The position numbers and the translations under genes were made by a program. Positions 48,701 through 58,093 of a DNA stretch of 64,000 bases are shown one piece after another; position 1 is the first letter of the stretch; each line of letters begins with the position of its first letter. Under the pieces are notes generated by a model. The model was not told the DNA's origin, searched no databases, and saw only the letters and a list, made by a program, of their open reading frames with translations. Source of the DNA: Diplosphaera chodatii (lineage: Eukaryota; Chlorophyta; Trebouxiophyceae; Prasiolales; Stichococcaceae); assembly GCA_032358165.1 (NCBI GenBank), contig JAALGY010000016.1, forward strand, positions 620,001 to 684,000, in the 5' to 3' direction.

Positions 48701-48839
48701 GGCTGGCCACAGTCGCATCATCACCAGCCCTCTTGGCAACAGTCAACGCATGTTTGAGCTCAACCCCAATCGCTGCGCTGCCCTCCAGGCACTCTCTGAG
48801 GCCTTTGAGTGTCGATTCTAGCTTACTGGGTGAGACCAT
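45768..48839 (-). CDS. DnaQ-like exonuclease paralogue B, catalytic residues lost
   Basis: A possible start is the ATG at 48839 (MVSPSKLESTLKGLRECLEG, TVASLVEAVTAFTQSTASTC). An upstream exon ending RVLYKTRVGDSQRQ (about 48,870-48,930) with a GTGAGC donor suggests the real start lies further up. The linker is RTAAPASPERSPVTAALPFS to MQSIDLG. The nuclease part is LVAFHLESTGLDTVQDRLVG (47,960-48,080), VRVEPDGTFSGLHHLVDPGV then TAVNGITDAHLAG (47,575-47,690), FFEGADILGYNALAFQVPLL (47,210-47,390), LKFKLATAYRRFCG (46,900-47,000), ELESRPPTLLKAAAALQ (46,705-46,760) and LRGQLDCFPAVPNTVLELHQ (46,500-46,560). The C-terminal domain is FRWVDGEAYFTFGAHDGEAL (about 46,150-46,230) and EWMLRQDFGPTADDIVRRAL then EEAQLLDAA, with a stop at 45768. 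Catalytic Asp and His positions are replaced (FHLE, FQVP, RPPTLLK). Reading frames of all conserved exons are open. Confidence 0.66.
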
Positions 48840-49229
48840 AGGTCAATCAGCAGGCTTGGGGCTCACTTGGCGTTGAGAATCACCAACCCTTGTCTTGTAC
48901 AGCACGCGTGAAGCCAGCACAACGCCCCAAACTGGCAGTGCGATAGTGCGTGTGCTGCTGAGGTACGTTCCAGGCCAAGACTGTGATAGTTGGGGCTGTG
49001 TGCGATGTGAATGTGTTCTCTGCCAACTTGCGACCAGCTCACCCAAGTGTACGGCTGACCCAGTCAGCAACCCCGTGCAGCCTAGACCCTTCTTGGCGTC
49101 TGGCTCTGACAACTCAAGCCACCACGGTATGAACCAAAGCCACGATGACAACTTTCAACTCGGATGAAGCGGTAGTCGTGCACGACATCCCAGATTGTTC
49201 AGACACGAAAGCTGCAGAGCTGCATCAGA

Positions 49230-52074
49230 TCATGCTGCCTCGGGCGGCTGCGGAAAAACACCCTGCCGAGCCTCCACAATGATGCGGTTTGCCTTCTGCC
49301 CGAAGTCCCTGTTCGCCAGCCACTCCTGTGCACACCACATTCAGACTTTGCAAAAAAAGCCTGCTACCCCAATCATCAATATTGCCCGCCCCATGCACAC
49401 GATGCCAGCACACACCGCTGCAGTCTGGCTGCGGCCTCCACCCAGCAGACCTTAGGACGACACCACGACATGGTGGTGCTCCATTGGTGATCGGACTCAC
49501 AAGAGCTCCAGCGGCACTCACCATGTACTTGGCGTCCACGGTGGCGACCTGCGCCAGCGCAAAGCCCTTGTGCTTGCCGAAGGCGAAGGCCGCCTGGCCG
49601 TCCAGCCACTGGAATCGCCGCTCGGGGTCCAGATACTTGACCTGAGAAGTGTTGCGCAAAAACTTGGACTCAGAACATAGCCACCTTCTTTTGCACACTC
49701 ATCGACATCATAGCAGGATGTTGTCGCCAGGTCTCAGGCGCAGCCAGCCCCGAGTGTGGCGGATGCATGGCGCCCAGTCGGATGCATGGCGCCCAGTCAA
49801 CTGCCTTTACGCACCCAGGAACAGGAGTGCTGTGTGCCACAGCAGTGTTCAAAGGATATACATCCTGGAGCACCTTGGGAGGCGTGCTGCAGAGCTCGTG
49901 CAGCGCCGGCACGGTGTTGGCCAGTGCTGGGTAGTATTGCAGCTGGCCCAGCAGCACCTGCGGGTCAAGGCACATGGAATTTTCAGCCTCAAGATGATCC
50001 TCATCGCTTTTACGAGAAGTTTTGTTGCCTGCCTCGTCGCTTCTACAAGACATTTTGTTGCCTGCACACTCAGGTGCGTAGGGGTCCACAGCTGCACCTG
50101 CAGAGTCGCAGTGGCATCCGCAAGGGCTGTGTGCGCATCTCGCATGTCAGCACCTACGGCAGGCACAAACCCTCACTGCAGGTGGTTGCAACTGTGCTGA
50201 CCCACGTCGGATCCTCCACCGAGCTTGTGGACAGGAGCACAGTTTGCATGAGGGCACGAGCCGACATGCAGGCCAAAAAATTTGGAAAAAAGCACCACAG
50301 AAGTGGCGGTGGGCAGATGCCAGCCGGAAGTTGTGGCTACGCTTCCACACCACAAAGGCATCAATCACCCGTGCCCCAGGTGGCGGAAACTGTGTGTAAC
50401 AGAACCTGTCAGGATATCATGCTGTGCAGTTTTCTGTTTCACGCAGGGCAATGCAGAGGGTCTCAACGACAGAGAAGTCTGAAATGCTTGTGAGCAGGAG
50501 CCTGTGTCTGGATGCGAGACTTCGTCATGACACAATCAGCCATCAACATGCTGAGACTGCACTGCCACAGGCACCTGAAAGCTACGACTAGATGCAGAGC
50601 CATTTGCTGCGCCACTGCTGCTCCTGGAGGCGGCCGCCCTCGCAAACTCCGCGGCCAGCAGCGGCACGTCAAAGCGCAGCGCGTTGTAGCCCAGGATGTC
50701 GGCGCCCTCGAAGTGGCGGTGGATCTCGGCAGCCACCGCAGCAAAGCACTGCTTGCCTGCAGCGAGAGACAGTACAGGCAGTCCTGTTTCCTGAGTTCGC
50801 TTCTACCACAGCCACAGCTTAGCAACACTTCCCTGCCCTGACACATGGTCGAGGCCTACTCATGTTTGGGACAGCTGCAAGAGCATGTGGAGAGACCCTG
50901 CTGCCTGAACAGCATGGGCCCACCTCTGACATGGGCATTTGTGATGCGGTGGGTGGCAGCAGCAGCTGGCGGCATTGGCACTCCAGGATCCAGCAGGTGC
51001 CGCAGCGTGCAGGTCGCTCCGTCGGGCTCCACGCGCACCTGCCACAACAATATTGTAGAAGGTACGAAGTGTATGCTCGCCTGAACACTTCTCCACATGC
51101 ATACCTGCCCGCACTGGCTGAACGAAGCATCAATGTCATGCGGTGCACAACATGATAGCGCTGGAAATTATGATCGATAGCAGCGCCTTGCAAACTGGCC
51201 TGTCATACAGACACACCGCAGCGAACTCCACTATGCGATCGCGCTTGGTATCCAGGCCTGTGGTCTCTAGGTCGAAGGCCACCAGGGGACGCGCCAGTTT
51301 CAGCCGCCCTGCATACATCAGTGTACACAGGTGGATCTGGCTGTCATTGCGAGCACAGCATGTGCGGCACCCTGATCATGTCGAGGCACATGCCATTGCT
51401 GGCTGCTGCAGTGCTGCGCACCCAGGTCTGTATAGCGAGCTCCTGGCTTCTTGCTCCTGGCTGCAGCTGCAGCTGGCGCGGGAGCACGGAAAACAGGCTG
51501 TTGGTGCGTCGCGGCAGCCGTGTGTGTTTTTGCAAGCAAAGCAGTGCTGGTGCCGCTGTCCTCATGGTCAGCTGCAATCTGATGGAGTGCTGTGGCCGTG
51601 CTGCAGCTGCTGTCGGCTGCGGCGGAGGGGTGGGCTGTGGCATCAACCCTTGCTGCTGCAGCGGGGTTACCAGCGGGCTTAGGTGGCGAATTATCACTGC
51701 AGCAGAGCGGTGAATGTGATCAGACATGCACATGCAGGCGGAACATTCGAAAGGCCGCACAGGGAACGCTGACTCAGGACCGAATCAGCATGTATTCCAG
51801 CACTGCTGTACCTTGTGGTAGTCACCGGGTCAAGATGTATGCATGCAGCGCGGCATGCAGCCAGCATCTCCTGCGCTCTCGCACGTGCAGCTGAGTGGGC
51901 CTTTGTGGTGGGCGTGACGCATGCCAGCCTTGAGAACACGCTCCGAGTGTCCTGACATGCTGCATGCAACGACATGCGCAGATCGCCAAGGCGACGCTGC
52001 ACGAGGTCCAGATCGAAGTCAGCTTCCTCGATGCACTGCTGGTGCACAGGGACTGTGCTGCCGTGATACCTCAT
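49230..52074 (-). CDS. DEDDh 3'-5' exonuclease with ExoX-type C-terminal domain, paralogue C
   Basis: This is the one copy that looks catalytically complete. A likely start is the ATG at 52074 (MRYHGSTVPVHQQCIEEADF, DLVQRRLGDLRMSLH); an Ala/Ser-rich linker ends ARYTDLG. Nuclease exons: RPLVAFDLETTGLDTKRDRI then VEFAAVC (51,200-51,311, motif I DxE); LRHLLDPGVPMPPAAAATHR (50,930-51,038); RHFEGADILGYNALRFDVPL then LAAEFA (50,580-50,757, motif II with Asp); VIDAFVVWKRSHNFRLASAH then RHFCG (50,290-50,385); MRDAHTALADATATLQ (about 50,101-50,150, motif III H-x4-D); and LLGQLQYYPALANTVPALHE (about 49,880-49,960). The C-terminal domain is VKYLDPERRFQWLDGQAAFA then FGKHKGFALAQVATVDAKYM (49,520-49,642) and EWLANRDFGQKANRIIVEAR then QGVFPQPPEAA (49,230-49,325). 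Domain order equals that of Bacteroidota 3'-5' exonucleases ending FGKHKG...Y-x-W-M. It should remove nucleotides from DNA or RNA 3' ends using two Mg2+. Its location in the cell is unknown. Confidence 0.74.
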
Positions 52075-52854
52075 GTTTACGCTTGTGATAGCGACTGATG
52101 CACAGCAGTCCGATGCAGTGTGCGCAGTTGCTGTCCTGAGGTTGTGAAGTGGCCTCGGAGAGCGCCCATGCTGCGCCGTGCTGTCCAAGAGTACGTTGAG
52201 ATTCCCGGGGACGGGAAAACATACAACCGCACTCCGCCCACAGAACACACGGCGGTGCTTAGCCCTTTACTTCGCACTGCCTCAGCCTTGGGACGAGGAT
52301 GTTTGGATGACTGAAAAGCCTGTCTCGATGTGTCCTTGCAGGGTGGTTCAGCCATCTATCGCAGCATTGCAGTCTGAGGTATCATAGTATTTCTAGGGTG
52401 GCAGCAACACAGATGCACCTCTATCTTCACACGACATTTTCCCTGCTGCGCAACACACCATCTGATAGGTCACATCACTGAGCTCACGGTTGGTGTCGTC
52501 ACCAAGCACAAAGATGTCTCAGGTGCCTCGTGTTCCAACGTAAAGTAAGCCTTCAAACCAGGATATAGTTGTCAAGGTTGCTTCATGAACTTGCTAGTTG
52601 TGTTTGCCAAAGCCGAACGGCAGCGCACTGATTGAGCACCTATCTTGGCTGCCCGCACCACACTGCTGCCGTGCATCAAATTGAAAAAAAAAAGCGCTAC
52701 CAGAGTTGATCAAAGAACTATGAACTGACGCTGCCGATCGGAAAGTCGTGATGTTGTAAATCACCCGTCATGCGGCAGTGTTTCGGAAGAGGACGAGGAC
52801 GACGATTCCACATACCGTATGTCACGTAAGACCGAGACACCACCGGCCAGGTGG
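52075..52854. other. Intergenic region between the two arrays
   Basis: It contains a run of eleven A on the plus strand (52684-52694) and, at 52731-52775, a segment that recurs after the other two kinase copies. A minus-strand frame near 52,080-52,355 may be a 5' exon of paralogue C (GGVRLYVFPSPGIS), but this is weak. Confidence 0.4.
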
Positions 52855-55800
52855 TCAAGAACGGGGTGTCGAAGGTGGCGAAGCTGCTGCTGCGCTAGAT
52901 GGTTCCATGGTCCTGCTGAGCATAGTCCCTTTTTCTTCTTCAACACCTGGGATTCTTCCTTTTTCTTCTTCAACACCTGGGATTCTTACTCCAATCCCAG
53001 GTGTTGGCGGCAGGGGTGGCTCCTGCAGCAGTGGCTGACTAGCTCCAGTTCCAGGTGTCGGCGGCAGGGGTGGCTCCTTCAGCAGCGAATGCTGCGGCTC
53101 GTGCAGCGCTGCGAGAGGGTTGTTGGCTGTGCTGTTTGCCGCCCCAGGTCCTCCGCCGCTGCCTGCCATACCGCTACCTGCACTGCCGCCGCTGTCACCT
53201 GCAGCAAGCGGCTGCTGTGGTGGCTTCGAAGGCACCGCGCCTGCTGCAATCGACCGCAGGGACGCGCTCGTCACTGAGCCGAATGACCGGGAGCTGGCTG
53301 TGGCGAGCCCAGGCGTCGCGGCCTGCAGCCGCTCCACAATCTCCGCCGCGTCTGACCGCTGCGAAACCTGCGCTTGCTAAGGGACAACACTGAGCAAGCA
53401 CTTGAGATGACGCTTGTCACGAGCAGATCTGCAACCCCTCAGCTATCTACAGTGGCCGTACCGTGCACACGTGCATGTGTGACCATCAGCACGACTGGCA
53501 CTGGAGAAGCAGGGCGTGCATCACACTCACGTCTACGTTGATGCAGTCCTCCAGCAGCTGCTGGATCTCATCCGGCGCCTCATCGTCTCGCACTTCCCGC
53601 AGGTGGCCCCGCACCGGCGGCTGCTTGGTGATGATCTCCCACAGCACGACGCCAAAGCTGCGGCAGCGGTAGACAACAGCAGTTGCTCGTGCTGCAACTG
53701 GCACCTTGTTGCATGCTGGAGGTGTACCCAAAGCACTGGCCACTGCGCTGCTGCTGCCTAGGGCTTAGTATCATACAGCATGGGCATACACATTGCTGCC
53801 GTACAGCCAGCCATACCTGTATGAATCCACCTTTGGGCTGCATTTGCCACCCATGAGCAGCTCCGGTGCTGCATAGCTGCACCTCCCAAAGCACACATTC
53901 AGCCAGCATAGGTTGCTTCGTGCGCAGAATCTGCACACTACTGCCGCCAATGCACACCTTGGTTTGGTGATTGGACTGTTACACAGGCGTCACACTGAGT
54001 GGGGACCCCTTACCTAAAGGTGCCAGTTGCACTACCCGCTGAAAAGTAGTCGGCTGTGATCGCGAGGCCCACATCCGCAATCTTGGCAACACCCTCGCGT
54101 GTCAGCAGCACATTGCTGGTCTTGATGTCCCTGGACAGACAGGACATAAACGACACAGTCACTACCAATGCTTGGCGATCAAGCTGCAATTGAGAGGAGT
54201 ACTGCTAGGGTATTGTCCCAAGACGACTGCAGGACGTTGGTGGCGTTGATGAGGTAGCGTAATGCACACTGTGAAGTTCCACATGTGCCGGTTGCTGCAC
54301 CTGTGGATCACGCCTGAGGAGTGTAGGAAGTGCAGACCCCGGGCAACATCTAGGGCCACCTGCGCATTTACATGCAATTGCCAGCTCTCCTGCAGGTCCG
54401 AGCAGAGACACCTCACACTGTGCCTCTGTCATCTCGCCAGCTATGGACCAGAAGTGTACCTGTGCCCCGCGCTTGTCCCAGGCGTACTCCTCCTGGTTCT
54501 GCCACAGCGCCTTCCTCAGGTCACCTCCCTCCATCAACTCCATGACCTGCGAAAGAGATCAGCCGGTGACCGATCGACTCCACTGCAGACAGATGAAGCA
54601 GGCACCCCTGGTGCGCAGTCGAACAGAGCAGCCAAGACGATTCTCAGCAATGGACATTCAGATCGTGTCAACAGAGGCTGACCATGTCTTTGCAGTGCAG
54701 CATGCACATCTGCTGACTCGGCTCAGCATGGAAGGTACACAAGCCAAAGGAGTGCGTCGTGAAGCGCCTGCGCACCAGCATTGGTGCGGACTCATCCAGG
54801 CAGAAGCCGTAGAACTGCACCACATTGCGGTTGAAGCTCACGCGCTTCAGGATGCTGATCTCCTTCTTCTGCAGCAGGGCCACATATAGCACTCTGTCAA
54901 ATCCCCTTCAGGTCAATGAAAAAACCCTGCAGTCAGGCCTGGTAACGCTGCTGTCGCATCTCTCAGGAGCAGGGCTTGTGTCCCACCAGTGCAGCCAGCA
55001 GCATGTCGTCGGCAAAGCATGTCAGCTGCTTGATCGCCACATCATGGTGGCCCCGCCAGAGGCCTCGGTATACCTGCACACATCAACCAGACACCTCCAC
55101 TGCCATGAGGCAGGGTCACATGATCTTGTGCAGGAGTTTTACTACATCGACCACAACTCAGTGCAACATAGACACCCCTCACCCTGCCGAAATTGCCGGC
55201 GCCGAGCACCCAGGCCCGGCCATCGGGGTGGTGGCAGATCTCCACATCAGCCGGCAAGATGGCGATGGACCCCGCTGATGATGGCGTGTCGCTGGCGCTG
55301 CGCACGGACGGCTGGTATGTGCCGCTGCTGCCGGTCTTGGGAGTCTTCGACAAGCTGCAGCAAACGCAACTGCTTCAGGTTTCTGCCGTCGAGTGGCGTG
55401 CAGACGTGACAGCATCGTGTGTTTAGGCACTGAGAGAATTTGGCATCTTGGAGCAATGAGGATGTTGTGGCTCCGCTCAGGGGGCAGTGCCTGCAGCAGC
55501 CGGGCTCAGAGAGCTGCCAACACCGCATGCAGCACAGCACGCTGAGAACAGTTGGCTGACCTGCTGATGCTGTCGTTGCTGCCATCCGGCCTGTGTCGGT
55601 GCGCAGGTTTTGATCGTACGCCACGAAGCTTGCGGTCTGCTGCCTCCTGCCGCCGACGCTTCCGCAGCCGCATCAAGCCGAACGCTGCCAGTACAGCGAG
55701 CAGAACAACTGCTGCAATGGACCCGATGACAATGCCGGCAATGGCCCCGCCGCTGAGGCCCCCGCCGCTGCCTCCTGCTGCCTGGCCGTCCACGACGGTC

Positions 55801-56771
55801 GAGCCCGATGCTGTGGCCGGTTCTGTGCTGATGGCTGCAAAGCGCTGCCCCTGGAGCCGAGTGTAGACTGTGGCATTCCGGAATTTGACGGCCATGGCAT
55901 ACCCCGCTGCAGCTGTGAATGCCCTGATACCTGGCGCGATCGTGCGCCATATCTGCGTTGCTGTCTGGTTCTTGCTAGGGATGAGCTCCGTCCACACATC
56001 AACTGTGATGATGTCAATAGGTGTCTGCAGCAGGCGGCGTGTGCCATTCCTTGAAGCCTCGACAGCTCGCCAGTCGGAGACATTGCTGAGGGCAATCGGC
56101 ACATTCGCTTTTCTGGATGATGTCATGATGGCATCGAGGAGCAGGACCTGCTTGTCGAAGGTGAATGGCAGCAAATTTCGTCCTGACACCTGGATGCGAT
56201 TCAGGAAGTCGGTCGTGTCGGCTGTTGTGGCATTGAGTGGCAGCGTCGAGTTGCTGAGCTGCCGCAGCTTGCGTGTCCACGACAAGAAGATCCGAACGTC
56301 GACGCCCAACCCGGCATAGAGTTGCTCGGACTGCGATGTGACCACAAACAGGCTGTCCGCTGTGAAGAAGGACGCAGGGCCCTCCGGATTTGTCGCATAG
56401 CTCTGCAGCGCGAACTCCACGCATGTGTAGTTCTCCAGCCCTGGTGTCACGGACGGGTGTGCTGTGAAATTCCCATGCCGGACCGCTGCGCCGACCGGCC
56501 CAAATATCTGGTTCTGCACAACATAGGCCGCCTTGTCGACTGCCAGGCGGTCCGAGATCAGCTTGGGGCCGCAGTACATCTCCACACCGTCGTTGATCAG
56601 CTGGTAGCCGGGAGGCAGCGGGTAGTTCTTGGGGGTCAGGGCGGACTGCCCGGTGGTGACGCCATCTGCGGAGGCGTTCTGTGCCGCCGCCGGCGCTGCG
56701 AGTGCGACGGCAGCCAGGGCGAGCACCACGGCGGCGGCTCGCCTGCTGCTGTCCTTCCGCGGTGCGAGCAT
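52855..56771 (-). CDS. Receptor-like protein kinase 1, TKL-type kinase with novel ectodomain
   Basis: The start is the ATG at 56771, chosen because it gives a clean signal peptide (MLAPRKDSSRRAAAVVLALA...APAAAQ). One exon of about 1.2 kb then encodes the whole ectodomain, about 310 residues with nine N-glycosylation sequons and two Cys (MYCGP, NYTC); the membrane helix GAIAGIVIGSIAAVVLLAVL (residues about 343-366); and the stop-transfer RLRKRRR. Kinase exons follow: DVEICHHPDGRAWVLGAGNF (55,200-55,290), RGLWRGHHDVAIKQL, KEISILKRVSFNRNVVQFYG, VMELMEGGDLRKALWQNQEE, VARGLHFLHSSGVIHR, DIKTSNVLLTREGVAKIADV then GLAITADY, YAAPELLMGGKCSPKVDSY, and SFGVVLWEIITKQPPVRGHL. The P-loop, VAIK Lys, HRD and APE are intact; DFG is replaced by DVG. 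The tail is Pro-rich with repeats and stops at 52855. It should sense an outside ligand and phosphorylate Ser/Thr inside. The ectodomain matches nothing I know. Confidence 0.82.
52928..52987 (-). repeat. Two 30-base direct repeats in the kinase 1 tail
   Basis: Two adjacent identical 30-base units encode RIPGVEEEKG twice. Just upstream in the protein, EPPLPPTPG occurs twice, within a longer imperfect repeat. Confidence 0.93.
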
Positions 56772-57163
56772 GGCTGCTGTTGTCACTGCAGCAGGGGCTT
56801 ACGACGCGGTGCCGGCCGCGCAGCTTGCACTAGCCTGTCTGCAGAGCACAGCGCCAGAGTCAGCGCCGGCTGTCGTCGTAGCGCTCATGCTCCGTGCCCA
56901 GGGCACTGCTGCAGTGCACGTCTAACCTTGACCGTGGCCCACGCAGCCTGAGGTCGACGTATATTCATGGAACGGATCTGCATGCATGCCAGTAGGTGGC
57001 CTCCCGAGAACTATCCTGCTCTAGCTCTGGCCGTGCAGCCCACGCCGGCAGCGTACTGCATTGCGACAGGAAGGGCAATCCAGCTACTCACGGTCTGATC
57101 ACACGCTAGGTGGCTGAGTGGCCCTGGGGATGTAGTGCCTGGCTGCCAGCAGAGCGCCTGTGC

Positions 57164-57431
57164 TTATGCAGGCCCAGCGACTGCGCTGTACGTGCTGCTG
57201 AACTCCTGCAGGTTGCCAGAGTCGCCTCAGATGCCACTGCAGGCTCACCTCATCTAAGCTGCGCGTCAGGCTCGTCAGGGTCCGACTGGCCCACTTGGGG
57301 TAGAAGAAATAGTAGCCGGCATGCGGCTGAAAAGGCACTCGCCGGACGATCAGAAGGGCCCGCAGGCCACCGCCGGAGGTGCTGCAAGTCCTTACGTGGG
57401 GCGGACTTCTGATGTGTCCGCCATCGAGCAT
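57164..57431 (-). CDS. Possible small two-exon gene or exon pair
   Basis: From the ATG at 57431 a frame (MLDGGHIRSPPHVRTC...) runs to PHAGYYFFYPKWASRTLTSL then TRSLDE, followed by a good GTGAGC donor near 57,256. After a short intron the CTGCAG acceptor joins in phase to EFSSTYSAVAGPA and a stop at 57164. The aromatic and basic segment looks coding, but I do not recognise it and upstream exons may exist. It sits between two kinase copies. It could instead be a chance open frame. Confidence 0.25.
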
Positions 57432-58093
57432 GATATCATCCAGGAGTTCAGTGCCGCTGTTACCCGTACATCGCGCTATACAATACAGGGTTGGGGAGCC
57501 AGCAAAGAATCCCGCCCTTGAGTGAGGAACCCAAATCTTACAGGCTCAGAGCACCTGTTGAGCAAACGAGCACGTGTCAATCTGAACTGTACACTTTCAA
57601 TCCTGCAATAAAGGTCCTTTCAGCTTTCACTAAGATGTTATCTGTCACCCCCAGTACAGACGCGTCTCGGGTATGACAGCAGCGAGTAGTACATATATAG
57701 GTCAGACTGCATGACCATGGTCCATATGGCGGATTCAGCAGAGGGCTGCATCAGCGCATTGCTTGACTGACCATAAGTGCGCTGAGTCCGCCGCACTCAC
57801 TGCTGTCAAGAGTACTCATCCATGCCAACCAGCCACGGTTCAAGCGGGGCACGCACCAGATTGGAAGTCACCTTGCCGACGGGGAAGTCATGGATTCTGA
57901 TTACTCGTCATGCGGCATCATCTACACTAGGTCTACCATGATGCTCAATACGCTTCGATGCACGGATCACAAAGCGTTTGTCTCGTCAGTGACGCATCAT
58001 CGCACCTGTTGGGCACCGTCTGTACAGATGCAAGAGATCGTCACTGCTGAATTGGTGGCACACCGCTTACTTCCACAAGCCAGCTCAGAAGTC
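57432..58093. other. Intergenic region, includes shared kinase 3' segment
   Basis: No coding exon is seen. At 57871-57915 it carries the segment (TGCCGAC-GGGGAAGTCA...CGTCATGCGGC) also found near 52731 and 63501. Confidence 0.45.

Noticed and set aside
52684..52694. Run of A, considered as the tail of a retrocopy
   Set aside because: No reverse-transcribed gene or target-site duplication adjoins it, and it is short.
56322..56951. 209-codon plus-strand frame
   Set aside because: It is the complement of the kinase 1 ectodomain exon, whose protein is conserved in kinase 2. No motif.
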